The notes under the pieces: generated by a model
Database searches by the model: none
What the model saw: the letters and a program-made list of their open reading frames with translations, nothing else
What the model was told of the DNA's origin: nothing
Part shown: positions 36,791 through 45,427 of the stretch, one piece after another
How the letters are laid out: the number at the start of each line of letters is the position of its first letter
Position numbering within the stretch: the stretch's first letter is position 1
From: Nesterenkonia sp. PF2B19
GTDB taxonomy: Bacteria; Actinomycetota; Actinomycetes; Actinomycetales; Micrococcaceae
DNA length: 64,000 bases
Assembly (NCBI RefSeq): GCF_001758425.2
Contig: NZ_MDSS02000011.1
Coordinates: 1-64,000, forward strand
Direction: 5' to 3'
Made by a program: the position numbers and the translations under genes

Positions 36791-37668
36791 TGTTCCCGCT
36801 GGTCTGTGACCTTGCCGCCGCCGGTGTTCCGGTGGCGGTGACCTGCCGGGTGTTGGGCTTCTCCAAGCAGGCGTTCTATCAGTGGGTGGCCAACCCCGTC
36901 TCGGAGCGTGACTGGCAGGAGGCCACGCTGCTCAACGCCGCCTATGACATCCACGCCGACGACCCAGAATTCGGGCACAGGTTCATCGCTGATGAGCTCT
37001 GCGCGGCCGGACATCGTGTCTCAGAGCGCAGGGTCTGGCGGCTGTGTTCCCAACAGCGGATCTTCTCCGCCACCATCTGCAGAGCCAGGAGAATGAACAA
37101 GAAACCAGGGCCTGCGGTCTGTGATGACCAGGTGGAACGCGACTTCACTGCGACTGCGCCGAATCAGCTATGGCTCACCGATATCACGGAGCATCAGACT
37201 GCGGAAGGAAAACTCTATGCCTGCGCAGTCAAAGACGTGTTCTCGAACAGGATCGTGGGCTACTCGATCGGACCCAGGATGAAGTCACACCTGGCAGTGG
37301 CTGCTTTGAACGACGCGGTCGCTCGCCGTGGGGCCGCACACGTGGTCGGCTGTGTTGTACATAGCGACCGAGGGTCTCAATTGAGATCTCGGCGATATCA
37401 GCGGGCAATCAAGGCTCATGGCTTGCTCGGTTCGATGGGCCGGGTCGGCGCTGCAGGCGATAATGCCGCGATGGAGAGCTTCTTCTCCACGCTGCAGAAG
37501 AACGTGCTCAACAGGCGCCGCTGGCCCTCCCGGGACGAGCTCCGCAGGGAGATCATCTACTGGATCGAGAGGACCTATCACCGGCGTCGTCGACAGCGCC
37601 GCCTGGGTAAGCTGACCCCGGTTGAATACGAGACCGTTTACAAAACGACCGTCGCTCTGGCGGCGTGA
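36787..37668 (+). CDS. IS3 transposase orfB (DDE integrase core)
   Basis: 293 aa. An HTH_21-like region precedes an rve integrase core with the DDE residues in LWLTDITEH, VVHSDRGSQ and NAAMESFFS. The ending WIERTYHRRRRQRRLGKLTPVEYE is typical. It appears intact, so the element may still be active. It is in the -1 frame relative to orfA. Confidence 0.95.
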   Translation: MMFPLVCDLAAAGVPVAVTCRVLGFSKQAFYQWVANPVSERDWQEATLLNAAYDIHADDPEFGHRFIADELCAAGHRVSERRVWRLCSQQRIFSATICRARRMNKKPGPAVCDDQVERDFTATAPNQLWLTDITEHQTAEGKLYACAVKDVFSNRIVGYSIGPRMKSHLAVAALNDAVARRGAAHVVGCVVHSDRGSQLRSRRYQRAIKAHGLLGSMGRVGAAGDNAAMESFFSTLQKNVLNRRRWPSRDELRREIIYWIERTYHRRRRQRRLGKLTPVEYETVYKTTVALAA

Positions 37669-37736
37669 ATCCCGAGGTCAACCAAATCGTCAGCAGACCC
37701 GGGGGTGTTTTCTGACACCAGTTCAAGGCGGCTGGT

Positions 37737-38486
37737 TCAGGGCCTCTGGGTGGTGGGGCGGATGATGATCTCGTTGACGTCGCCCTCAACATTAATCGCG
37801 TAGCTGATGCTTCGGGCGATCTCGGAAGCCGGGAGGGCATTGGCCCGGTAGTGCCGCATGGCTTCACGAGCCTCTGGGTCGGTGATGGAGTCTGCGAGTT
37901 CTGACTCGGTGACCCCTGGGGTGATGGTGGTGACCTGCAGCCATGGTGCGGATTCGATGCGCAGTCCTTCACTGATGGCCCAGGCGGCGTATTTGGTCGC
38001 GCAGTAGACAGCAGCTGTGGGGAGCACTTCGTGTGCACCGGTGGAGGCCACGGTGATGATGTGTCCGCTCTTCTGGTCGCGCATCACCGGTTGTGCTGCG
38101 GCGATGCCGTGCAGTACTCCGCGGATGTTGACATCGATCATGCTGTCCCATTCGTCCACGTGGGACTCCTCCAGTGGGGACAGCGGCATGATCCCTGCGT
38201 TGTTGATCAGCACATCGAGCCTGCCGAATGCCTCGACCACGTGGTCGACTGCTGCTTGGACGCTGTGTGGGTCGGTGACATCGAGCGAGACGGCGGCAGC
38301 TGTTGCTCCGCTGGTCTTGATCTGGGAGACGAGTTCCTCCAGGCGGTCTCGCCGTCGGGCACCGAGAACTACCGTGTGGCCTTCACCGGCCAGTTCTCGG
38401 GCGGTAGCTGCTCCAATCCCGCTAGATGCTCCGGTGATCAGAACAACCTTCACCTCAGGCTTGGCGTCCGCGTTCGTCGGGGACAT
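37737..38486 (-). CDS. SDR-family oxidoreductase (YdfG/clavaldehyde-dehydrogenase-like)
   Basis: 249-aa classical short-chain dehydrogenase with VLITGASSGIGAATAREL, the arginines after the second strand that favour NADP(H), NNAGIMPLSPLE, and the catalytic YCATKYA. AAGGAG lies 7 nt before the ATG at 38486. It starts about 37 nt beyond the IS3 end and is divergent from an XRE regulator that probably controls it. The substrate is unknown. Confidence 0.9.
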   Translation of the reverse strand: MSPTNADAKPEVKVVLITGASSGIGAATARELAGEGHTVVLGARRRDRLEELVSQIKTSGATAAAVSLDVTDPHSVQAAVDHVVEAFGRLDVLINNAGIMPLSPLEESHVDEWDSMIDVNIRGVLHGIAAAQPVMRDQKSGHIITVASTGAHEVLPTAAVYCATKYAAWAISEGLRIESAPWLQVTTITPGVTESELADSITDPEAREAMRHYRANALPASEIARSISYAINVEGDVNEIIIRPTTQRP

Positions 38487-38641
38487 GACTGTGCTCCTTG
38501 CATATCGTTGTGGTGCCAGGGGTGGTTCCCTGGCCCTTGGTCTCAAGGCTTCTCGGTGTTAGCGTCCTCTGCCAGGTTCTGCTGAGCCTGGGTGCGACAG
38601 GGCCAGGCAGGGGCGGTGGCCCAGCCCTAGAGTTGTTGGTC

Positions 38642-39502
38642 ATGAGCATCGGGCAGTATCTGCGCAGTCTCCGGGCACGAATCCAGCCGGAGAACCTGTC
38701 CCTGCCCTATGCCGGTGCCCGTCGTGTGCCGGGCCTGCGCCGTGAAGAGGTCGCGGTGTTGGCCGGTGTCAGCGTTGACTACTACACCCGCTTGGAACAG
38801 GGTCGGGAGAAGAACCCCTCAGCACAGATTGTGCAGGCCCTGTGCCGCGGCCTGGATCTTTTTGGAGCCCAGCGAGATCACCTGTTCCGCTTAGCCGGGT
38901 ATCAGCCCCCGGAGTCTGCTGTACCGCAGGCGGTGCGCCCGGAGCTGACCCGACTGTTGGAGCAGTGGTCGCACCAGGCAGCCTTCGTGCTCACTGGAAC
39001 TCTGGACGTCCTGGCTCCTAACGTGCTGGCCCGAGCGCTCTTCGCTGATTTCACCCACCAGGACAATCTGGCTCAGATGGTTTTCCTCGATCCTGCGGCC
39101 AGAACGTTCTACACCGACTGGGATCGGGCCGCCGAGTCGGTGGTCGCCACCCTCCGGCACAACACCACCTGCACGCCCGCTTCGGTGATGGGCCCGTTCA
39201 TCGGTGAGCTCTCAGAGGCCTCTGCCGAATTCGGACGCCTCTGGGACGAACAACAGGTTCGCGGGAAGACACATGCGGTCAAGCGGTTCCAGCACCGGCA
39301 GGTCGGTGCACTCAGCTTGGAGTACCAGGCCTTCGAGGTTCCGGAGGCCGCAGGCTGGCAGATCATCATCTACGACGCTGAACCCGGCACCACCTCTGCG
39401 GAGGCGCTCGCCCTGCTGGGGACCTACCACAGCGCCTTGAACCAGCAGGAGCAACCCTTTGATCCGTATGACAAGGAGAACCATGACGCTGATCGTCGCT
39501 GA
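38642..39502 (+). CDS. XRE-family regulator with MmyB-like C-terminal domain
   Basis: 286 aa. An N-terminal helix-turn-helix (RREEVAVLAGVSVDYYTRLEQGR) precedes a C-terminal PAS-like MmyB domain of about 170 residues, which has been reported to bind fatty-acyl ligands in homologues. Such regulators usually sit beside a redox enzyme they repress; here the divergent SDR. TAGAGT lies upstream of the ATG and no good Shine-Dalgarno is visible. It overlaps the next gene by 20 nt. Confidence 0.9.
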   Translation: MSIGQYLRSLRARIQPENLSLPYAGARRVPGLRREEVAVLAGVSVDYYTRLEQGREKNPSAQIVQALCRGLDLFGAQRDHLFRLAGYQPPESAVPQAVRPELTRLLEQWSHQAAFVLTGTLDVLAPNVLARALFADFTHQDNLAQMVFLDPAARTFYTDWDRAAESVVATLRHNTTCTPASVMGPFIGELSEASAEFGRLWDEQQVRGKTHAVKRFQHRQVGALSLEYQAFEVPEAAGWQIIIYDAEPGTTSAEALALLGTYHSALNQQEQPFDPYDKENHDADRR

Positions 39503-40097
39503 TGCCACTATCCACACCTCCCCTGGCCAGACACGACGCGGCGACCTTCAGGCCAGTGGAGCAGTGATCGGCGGTCAGGAGGTGCCAGCCGATCAGTCGA
39601 TGCTGATCGAGGCCGCGGGCTGTTCAGTGGTTCCGCTGCTGGTGGATACCGTCTTTGAAACTGCCTCACCACCGGCTGCTGAGAGTTTCGACCTCATGGC
39701 CGGTCACCCCGCCACGTTCGCCGTCATCAGAGGAACAGCAGATACCTCTGCCATTCGGAACATGCTGGTGGTCAGTCCAAGGGACCTCGTTGCCGTCGTC
39801 GTACACGGGGAACTGGTAGTCCGGCAGGGGCAGCCGGTTCGCCCAGCAGGCATCGATGGTCTCTCGGCCGGGGATGCTCGCCTTGGTGCGTGGACTGATC
39901 CACGCCGGGACATGACCCAGTACCTCACCGCTGACGGGCGGTACAGCGAGACGCGCAGTGGCCGCCGCAACGCCTATACCGGCAGATTCTGGCTCGACGA
40001 AGACCGCATCACCTACCTCGACGACACCGGATTCTGGGCCTTCGGCCAGTACCACGACGGCACCCTGCACCACGCCGGATTCGTGCTACAGAAATGA
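39483..40097 (+). CDS. Atu4866-domain protein
   Basis: 204 aa. The N-terminal two thirds show repeated short beta-strand-like segments (AVIGGQEVPADQS, VVVHGELVVRQGQPV). The last third matches the Atu4866 domain: RYSETRSGRRNAYTGRFW then DDTGFWAFGQYHDGTLHHAGF. The domain is small and beta-rich and its role is not established. AAGGAG precedes the ATG at 39483, which lies within the end of the XRE gene, so they are likely co-expressed. Confidence 0.78.
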   Translation: MTLIVADATIHTSPGQTRRGDLQASGAVIGGQEVPADQSMLIEAAGCSVVPLLVDTVFETASPPAAESFDLMAGHPATFAVIRGTADTSAIRNMLVVSPRDLVAVVVHGELVVRQGQPVRPAGIDGLSAGDARLGAWTDPRRDMTQYLTADGRYSETRSGRRNAYTGRFWLDEDRITYLDDTGFWAFGQYHDGTLHHAGFVLQK

Positions 40098-40109
40098 GCC
40101 GGGGAATGC

Positions 40110-40490
40110 TCAGGCGTCGTGCTCGGCGTCGAACATCTCGCGGGCCTGCTGGACCTCCACCATATGGGTGGTGCTCCACAGCAGCAGGGCGTCGATGAGG
40201 TCCTGCAGGGTTCGGCCGAGAGCTGAGATGCGGTATTCCACGGCAACCGGCCGGGTATCGACCACCACCCGCTCGATCATGCCGTTGCGTTCGAGCCGGC
40301 GCAGCGAGGCCGTGAGTGACTTTTGCGAGACCGTAGGAATAGCACGCCGCAGTTCGTTGAAGCGCCGCGGGCTCTCACAGAGCTTATCCAGTACCAGCAG
40401 CGACCACTTATCCAGCACCTGATCGAGCAGCTCACGGTGCTCACCAGTGATCTGCGAGTGGACAGCCTCAGCAGGGGTGGTTTCGTTCAT
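40110..40490 (-). CDS. HxlR-family transcriptional regulator
   Basis: 126-aa winged-helix protein with the family signature KWSLLVLDKLCESPRRFNELR and SQKSLTASLRRLERNGMIER. The usual N-terminal cysteine before the DNA-binding domain is absent. HxlR proteins often sense aldehydes or thiol-reactive compounds. It is divergent from a RidA-like gene with a GGTA-N9-TACC dyad between them, and is probably the repressor of that gene and of itself. Confidence 0.92.
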   Translation of the reverse strand: MNETTPAEAVHSQITGEHRELLDQVLDKWSLLVLDKLCESPRRFNELRRAIPTVSQKSLTASLRRLERNGMIERVVVDTRPVAVEYRISALGRTLQDLIDALLLWSTTHMVEVQQAREMFDAEHDA

Positions 40491-40526
40491 GACACCTGGT
40501 TTCGTTGAAGTGCTCTTCTGCTACTA

Positions 40527-40543
40527 GGTACACATGAGATACC
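40527..40543. promoter_or_regulatory. Candidate HxlR operator
   Basis: GGTACACATGAGATACC is a GGTA-N9-TACC inverted repeat in the 81-nt divergent region between the HxlR and RidA-like genes. Its position and symmetry suit a dimeric winged-helix repressor. Confidence 0.55.
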
Positions 40544-40571
40544 TGATCGCACTACGAAAGGAAAGTACCCC

Positions 40572-40982
40572 ATGGCCGTCGAACTCTCTACCCCGGAGGG
40601 CATGTTCCAACCAGTCCCCTACCACCACGTCTCGGTGGCCACCGGCAGCCGCTACGTCAACGTCGCAGGCCAGATCGCCCGTGACGAACACGCCAACAAG
40701 CTCGCCCCCGGCGACCTTGCAGCTCAGCTGGCCCACGCTCTGCGCAGTACGGCGAAAGGCCTGGCAGGTGGCGGAGCCAGCTTCTCCGACGTGGTCCGCC
40801 TGCGGTTCTACGTCACTGGCTGGGAGCCAGCGATGTACACAGACTTCATGGCCGGTATCGAAAGCGTCGTAGAAGAACTAGACATCCCGCAGCCGCTGCC
40901 GCCGCTGTCGTGTATCGGCGTGGACTACCTCTTCGAACCCGATGTTCTGGTCGAGGTGGAAGCCGAAGCCCTGCTCGACTGA
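40572..40982 (+). CDS. RidA-family (YjgF/YER057c/UK114) protein
   Basis: 136 aa. Family segments are VNVAGQIARDEHANKLAPGD, DVVRLRFYVTGW, and the C-terminal PPLSCIGVDYLFEPDVLVEVEAEAL where the arginine of imine deaminases would lie. The canonical arginine (usually RxxV.V..L) is not evident, so an enamine/imine deaminase role is uncertain and it may be a ligand-binding subgroup. AAAGGAAAG precedes the ATG. It is divergent from the HxlR regulator. Confidence 0.88.
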   Translation: MAVELSTPEGMFQPVPYHHVSVATGSRYVNVAGQIARDEHANKLAPGDLAAQLAHALRSTAKGLAGGGASFSDVVRLRFYVTGWEPAMYTDFMAGIESVVEELDIPQPLPPLSCIGVDYLFEPDVLVEVEAEALLD

Positions 40983-40988
40983 GACGCC

Positions 40989-41489
40989 TTACCGCTGTTC
41001 CCGGGTGCGCTGGGCATGGGCGCGTGCTTTCATCCGGTTTCCGCAAGTGGCCATGGAACACCACTTCGCTGTGCCTGGTCGACTGTGGTCGATCAGGAAG
41101 AGGTTGCACTCAGTGTTGGCGCAAGCCCGAAGGCGCCCAGGCAGTTCCTGGACCACGTGCGACCATGCCAGCGCCACACGTGCGGCCAGCCGCTGTGCCG
41201 CTGGCGCGTCGAGTTCCCAATGAATGCCCTCGAGTGTGATCTCAGGCAGCAGGGCAGCTTTGTCGATCGTCGCGGCGAGGCGCTTAGCTGCGGCGTCCTC
41301 TCCACGGATTATGCCTTGCAGGGCGTCGCGGGTCCGACGCAGACACAGAAGCTCAGCCCCGGTACCAGCACCGCTGAATCGGCTGACCAATTCGCTGCCC
41401 GCCGGGCCGTCGAGCTGTTCGATAGGGAAGCCGTCGACCACGGGGGCACTGTTCAGTACTGCCATCAGCAGTTCTTCGTCCTCAATCAT
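40989..41489 (-). CDS. CGNR zinc-finger protein (ABATE domain)
   Basis: 166 aa. An N-terminal ABATE-type stress-sensing domain (ELLMAVLNSAPVVDGF) is followed by a C-terminal CGNR zinc finger with CANTECNLFLIDHS and CSMATCGNRMKARAH. Such proteins are thought to be transcriptional regulators. GAGGAA lies 3-4 nt before the ATG at 41489; a longer start at 41540 exists but adds residues atypical of the family. It is divergent from the alpha/beta hydrolase gene. Confidence 0.88.
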   Translation of the reverse strand: MIEDEELLMAVLNSAPVVDGFPIEQLDGPAGSELVSRFSGAGTGAELLCLRRTRDALQGIIRGEDAAAKRLAATIDKAALLPEITLEGIHWELDAPAAQRLAARVALAWSHVVQELPGRLRACANTECNLFLIDHSRPGTAKWCSMATCGNRMKARAHAQRTREQR

Positions 41490-41553
41490 CGTCTTCCTCA
41501 GCTCCGTGGCATGACGCCATAGCTTTGCTCCATATCCCATGCTACCGTACAGA

Positions 41554-41581
41554 TAACCAGTTAAATATAATTAAAGGGTTA
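41554..41581 (+). promoter_or_regulatory. A/T-rich promoter with dyad upstream of the hydrolase gene
   Basis: A perfect -10 box TATAAT (41566-41571) has a weak TACCGT 17 bp upstream (41543-41548). The -10 is framed by the inverted pair TAACC (41554-41558) and GGTTA (41577-41581), with an inner TTAA/TTAA pair. A repressor here, perhaps the divergent CGNR protein, would block RNA polymerase directly. The A/T content stands out against the window. Confidence 0.65.
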
Positions 41582-41584
41582 GAA

Positions 41585-42444
41585 ATGCCGACTGTCTACC
41601 ACCGCACCATGCCCATCAACGGCCTAGAAGTGTTCTACCGCGAAGCAGGGCCGAAGGACGCCCCAGTGATGCTTCTGCTCCACGGCTACCCCACAAGCTC
41701 TCACATGTTCCGCCACCTGATCCCTGCACTGGCTGATCAGTACCGCGTGATCGCACCCGACCACATCGGCTTCGGACGGTCTTCAACTCCCCCTGTGGAG
41801 GCTTTCTCCTACACCTTCGATGCTCTCGCCGATGTCACCTCGGCGTTTCTCCACGCTGTAGGGGTGATGAAGTACACCGTGTATGTCCAGGACTACGGGC
41901 CCCGATCGCATGGCGGCTGGCTTTGGCGAGTCCAGAATCGGTCGAGGGGGTGATCTCCCAGAGCGGCAACGCCTACGAGGAAGGATTCATCCCGGAGTTC
42001 TGGGAGCCCATCTGGGCTTACGGCGAGGACACCACAGAGGCCAACGAGCATGCCCTGCGGCCGGCTCTCGACCGGGAAGCCGTTCAATGGCAATACATCC
42101 ACGGAGTGCCGGAGGTGTCCACCATCGCGCCCGAGGCCTGGGAGCACGACATCGCCCTGCTGGCTCGCCCGGGCCTCGACCGGGCGCAGCTGGCCCTGTT
42201 CGCCGACTACGCCAGCAACCGTGCCCTATACCCACAGGTCCATGACTGGCTGCGCACCTCCGCTGTCCCCGTGCTGGCCGTATGGGGAAAGAACGATGAG
42301 ATCTTCGGCCCGGCCGGAGCCACGGCGTTTAGCCGCGACTCCCCGAACGCGCGGGTCGAACTGCTCGACGGCGGCCATTTCCTTCTGGAGTCCCACCTGG
42401 ATGAGGTCACCCAGATCATCAAAGACTGGCGCGCCAGCATATGA
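41585..42444 (+). CDS. Alpha/beta hydrolase, haloalkane dehalogenase/epoxide hydrolase-like (frameshifted)
   Basis: About 286 aa when one missing G near 41897 is restored (Gln-Asp-Tyr-Gly-Ala-Pro-Ile-Ala-Trp). The oxyanion-hole motif is LLLHGYPTSSHMFR, the nucleophile aspartate lies in VQDYG, and the late acid/histidine are in VWGKNDEIFGP and GGHFLLESH. An aspartate nucleophile points to dehalogenase- or epoxide-hydrolase-type chemistry. The G-run next to a C-run at the break suggests a sequence error. It is regulated from the TATAAT promoter upstream. Confidence 0.85.
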
Positions 42445-42488
42445 ACCCACCAGCGAAAACATCCGGCCAGGAAACAGGGAGTCACAGC

Positions 42489-42917
42489 ATGTCAGCAGAA
42501 AGTCCACAACGCCGGGCATTCGGCTGGCAGCGGGCAGAGAATGCGCTGATCGCCGTTGGCATCGTTCTGGCCGTGGTGGCCTGGAGCCAGCCGTGGTGGG
42601 TGCTGCTGCTTGCCTTCCTCGCCTTCGACCTCTCCGCGCTGGGTTATGTGATCAACCAGCGGGTGGGAGCGTTCTGCTACAACCTGGTGCATAACTACAC
42701 CGCCCCGGCCCTGCTCATTGCAGGCTGGGCAGCGCTGCACCTCAGTGGGGTGAACGCCGACTGGATGGTGCTGTTGGCGGCCTGCTGGGGCTTCCACGTC
42801 GCCGTCGACCGCGCCTTAGGCTTCGGCCTGAAACTCGGCCCATTCACCCACACCCACCTCGGCAGCATCGGGAAGACAGCTCGTGCCGGCATGCCACGCC
42901 CTGGAACCGGCCAGTAG
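42489..42917 (+). CDS. DUF4260-family membrane protein
   Basis: 142 aa with about four hydrophobic segments (ENALIAVGIVLAVVAWSQ, WWVLLLAFLAFDLSALGYV and two later ones) and the motif GAFCYNLVHNYTAPALLI, as in DUF4260 proteins. The function is unknown. GGGAG lies 7 nt before the ATG at 42489. An earlier ATG at 42441 overlaps the hydrolase stop (ATGA), so the two are likely co-translated either way. Confidence 0.8.
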   Translation: MSAESPQRRAFGWQRAENALIAVGIVLAVVAWSQPWWVLLLAFLAFDLSALGYVINQRVGAFCYNLVHNYTAPALLIAGWAALHLSGVNADWMVLLAACWGFHVAVDRALGFGLKLGPFTHTHLGSIGKTARAGMPRPGTGQ

Positions 42918-42942
42918 CTATACCATCTGTCACGGCGGGCTA

Positions 42943-43830
42943 TCAGGCAGAACGCTTCAGCTGTTGTTCGGAGCCGCTCGCGTACTCGTTCCTGCTATTC
43001 GTCGCAAGGAGTTGCAGTGCATGGGCCGAGGATGACCCGGGTTCGGTGTCATAGATCATCAGCGTTTGGTCGGGATCATCACCAGGGGTGAGCGCCTGAT
43101 AGGTGATGGTGAGGTCTCCGACTAGTGGGTGGTGGTAGCGCTTGGTGCCGGTGCTGCGCTGGTGCACGCGGTGCCGGGCCCAGAGGCGCCCGAACTCCGG
43201 GCATTGAATGGACAGGTCCCCGACGAGCCGGCCGAGCCCGGGGTCTTCGGGGTGCCTGCCTGCATCCATGCGCAGCATCGCCACAGTGTCAGCAGCGACC
43301 TGCTCCCAGTCCGCGTAGAGCTCACGAGCATGGGGGTCAAGGAACACAAAACGTGCTTGATTCCGCTCGGTCGCTGGCAGGGCCTCGAAATCCGCGATGA
43401 GAAGCGCGGCGAGCCGGTTCTGCCCCAGGACTTCGAGGCGGCGTCCCAGCACGAAAGCTGGTCGAGAGGCTTCATTGAGCGTCTCCAGCAGTGTCCGAGT
43501 CGCTGGATGCACCTGTTGGGGTTTTGGCGCCCGCCGACGTCGGGCCGGGGTGGGTTTCGCGATCGTATATAGATGGGCGCACTCGGTGTCGTCAAGCTGC
43601 AGAGCCTCAGCGATGGCCTCAAGGACTTGTGCTGAGGCGCTCTTGCTGCGGCCCTGTTCTAGCCGGGTGTAGTAGTCCACACTGACGCCGGCGAGCATGG
43701 CGAGTTCTTCACGGCGAAGTCCCTCGACCCGACGCCGCCCGTCGTCGATCACACCTGCTGCCTCGGGAGTGATTCGCCCCCGTGCGGCACGCAGGAAGTC
43801 AGCCAAGCGCGGCTCTAAGTGACCAGTCAT
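42943..43830 (-). CDS. XRE-family regulator with MmyB-like C-terminal domain (second copy)
   Basis: 295 aa with the same plan as the regulator at 38642: helix-turn-helix (RREELAMLAGVSVDYYTRLEQGR) then an MmyB-like ligand domain ending DQTLMIYDTEPGSSSAHALQLL. The two are clearly related but diverged, so they are paralogues or independent acquisitions. It is divergent from the SDR at 43995, its likely target. The ATG at 43830 is chosen because the longer frame has no family residues. Confidence 0.92.
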   Translation of the reverse strand: MTGHLEPRLADFLRAARGRITPEAAGVIDDGRRRVEGLRREELAMLAGVSVDYYTRLEQGRSKSASAQVLEAIAEALQLDDTECAHLYTIAKPTPARRRRAPKPQQVHPATRTLLETLNEASRPAFVLGRRLEVLGQNRLAALLIADFEALPATERNQARFVFLDPHARELYADWEQVAADTVAMLRMDAGRHPEDPGLGRLVGDLSIQCPEFGRLWARHRVHQRSTGTKRYHHPLVGDLTITYQALTPGDDPDQTLMIYDTEPGSSSAHALQLLATNSRNEYASGSEQQLKRSA

Positions 43831-43994
43831 GGTCTCATTCTTCCGCGTCGGGATGGCGTTGGCGAGAGCCAAGGGTGCCCAATCTGTCCTAGGAAACCTC
43901 AGGCCTTCTTGCCCGCCGTGACCTCGCAGACGATGGATGAGTCGCTGCCACTCGGCACGACTGTCACCTACTGTCTCCGAAAGGAACCCCTTCA

Positions 43995-44834
43995 ATGTCT
44001 GTCTGGATGATCACCGGTGCCGGACGCGGACTCGGCCTTGAAATCGCTCGCACAGCCCTGGCCGGCGGCGAACAAGTGGCCCTGGCCGCCCGCCTCCCGG
44101 AGCGACTACCCGAGGACGTGCGTACCCATCCGAACGCGTTGCCCGTTGGCCTGGACGTGACCGACCAGGCGCAGATCGCCACCGCTGTGACCGAGGTCGC
44201 CGACCAGTTGGGCACCATCGATGTCCTGGTCAACAACGCTGGCCGGGGCCTGCTCGGTGCCCTAGAAGAGATCACCGATGCCGAGGCGCGTTCGCTGTTC
44301 GATGTCAACGTCTTCGGGCTGATCAACACCACTCGTGCGGTGCTACCGATCATGCGCGCAGCAGGTAGTGGCAAGCTCGTTCACATCGGGTCCCGCTCCG
44401 GATTCGAGGGCGAACCAGGTGTGAGCATGTACTCGGCCTCCAAATTCGCCGTGGCAGGAATCAGCGAGGCCCTGGCGGCCGAGCTCGAATCCTTCGGCAT
44501 CCAAAGCATGGTCGTCGAACCTGGCGTGTTCCGCACCGACTTCCTCGACGCCTCCTCAGTCCAGCTGCCGGATCACCGCATCGATGTCTACGACGGCACA
44601 CCAGCCCATGTGACCCTCGATTGGGTCGACGAAGCCAACCACACCCAGCCTGGTGACCCGGTCAAGGGGGCTGCATTCATCTACCAGGTCGCCTCAGGAG
44701 AACGGCTTCCACTGCGCCTGCCGGTCGGGCAGGATGCCTTGGACCGTCGCACCGAGATGAACGAGCGCATCGAGCGCGAGATCACCCCGCTGCGCGAGGC
44801 ATCAGCGGCCACCGCACACCCCGAAAGTGACTGA
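43995..44834 (+). CDS. SDR-family oxidoreductase (second)
   Basis: 279-aa short-chain dehydrogenase with WMITGAGRGLGLEIARTAL, LVNNAGRGLLGALEE and the catalytic YSASKFAVAGISEAL. The C-terminal extension (after about residue 190) resembles the 280-residue classical SDRs often paired with XRE/MmyB regulators. It overlaps or abuts the next gene, a flavin reductase-like protein, and the two probably form a small redox operon. Confidence 0.92.
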   Translation: MSVWMITGAGRGLGLEIARTALAGGEQVALAARLPERLPEDVRTHPNALPVGLDVTDQAQIATAVTEVADQLGTIDVLVNNAGRGLLGALEEITDAEARSLFDVNVFGLINTTRAVLPIMRAAGSGKLVHIGSRSGFEGEPGVSMYSASKFAVAGISEALAAELESFGIQSMVVEPGVFRTDFLDASSVQLPDHRIDVYDGTPAHVTLDWVDEANHTQPGDPVKGAAFIYQVASGERLPLRLPVGQDALDRRTEMNERIEREITPLREASAATAHPESD

Positions 44835-44838
44835 TCCT

Positions 44839-45393
44839 ATGTCGAGCATTTTCGAGCCGTATCCAGTCTCGCTCGTCCATCAGCTGATCGAGCCGGGCCC
44901 CACGGTGATGATCACCACCGGGGGTGACCAGTGGCCCACCATCATGACCAACGGGTTCAACATGCCCGTCCGGCATGATGGCACCCTCGCCGTCGTCGTC
45001 GGCCCCTGGGATACCACCTACGAGACGCTACGACGCGTCGGTGAGTGCGTCATCGCGGTTCCCGACACTGGCTTGCTGGAGACGACCGTCGACGTCGGCA
45101 ACGCCTCCAGCGCACAGATGAACAAATGGGAACACTTCGGACTCACCCAGTTGCCTGCGTCAACCATCGAGGCACCCCTGATCGGAGAATGCGTGGCAAA
45201 CATTGAGTGCGCCGTCGAAGACGACACGCTCGTCGACGCCTATGACCTGTGGATCCTCCGCGCCCGCGCCGCATGGCTGCGCCCGGACGCCGAGACCCCG
45301 GAGTTCCACCACCGCGGAAACGGGACCTTCACCGAAAACGGCCAGCTCCACGACCTACGAGACCGCATGACCAAATGGCAGCACCTCACCTGA
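44839..45393 (+). CDS. Flavin reductase-like FMN-binding protein
   Basis: 184-aa split-barrel flavoprotein. FMN-binding segments are WPTIMTNGFNMPV and ETLRRVGECVIAVP, followed by VGNASSAQMNKWEHFGL. It would reduce free flavin or act as a small flavin oxidoreductase with the upstream SDR. A GTG at 44827 overlaps the SDR stop; the ATG at 44839 is about equally plausible. Its TGA stop at 45391-45393 coincides with the first base(s) of an IS3 element, so its native C-terminus may have been altered by the insertion. Confidence 0.85.
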   Translation: MSSIFEPYPVSLVHQLIEPGPTVMITTGGDQWPTIMTNGFNMPVRHDGTLAVVVGPWDTTYETLRRVGECVIAVPDTGLLETTVDVGNASSAQMNKWEHFGLTQLPASTIEAPLIGECVANIECAVEDDTLVDAYDLWILRARAAWLRPDAETPEFHHRGNGTFTENGQLHDLRDRMTKWQHLT

Positions 45394-45427
45394 AGGGCGT
45401 GAGGAACGAACTGGTGACAGGTTCGGT

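Larger units (their letters stand above)
36429..37700 (+). mobile_element. IS3-family insertion sequence (complete, 1272 bp)
   Basis: Terminal inverted repeats begin GGGTCTGCTGACG on both sides; the outer 24 bp match with three differences. Inside are orfA and orfB with a 4-nt ATGA overlap and orfB in the -1 frame, the usual IS3 arrangement. No target duplication is evident at the junctions (flanks GTA and GGG), so the flanks may have been rearranged. Confidence 0.9.
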
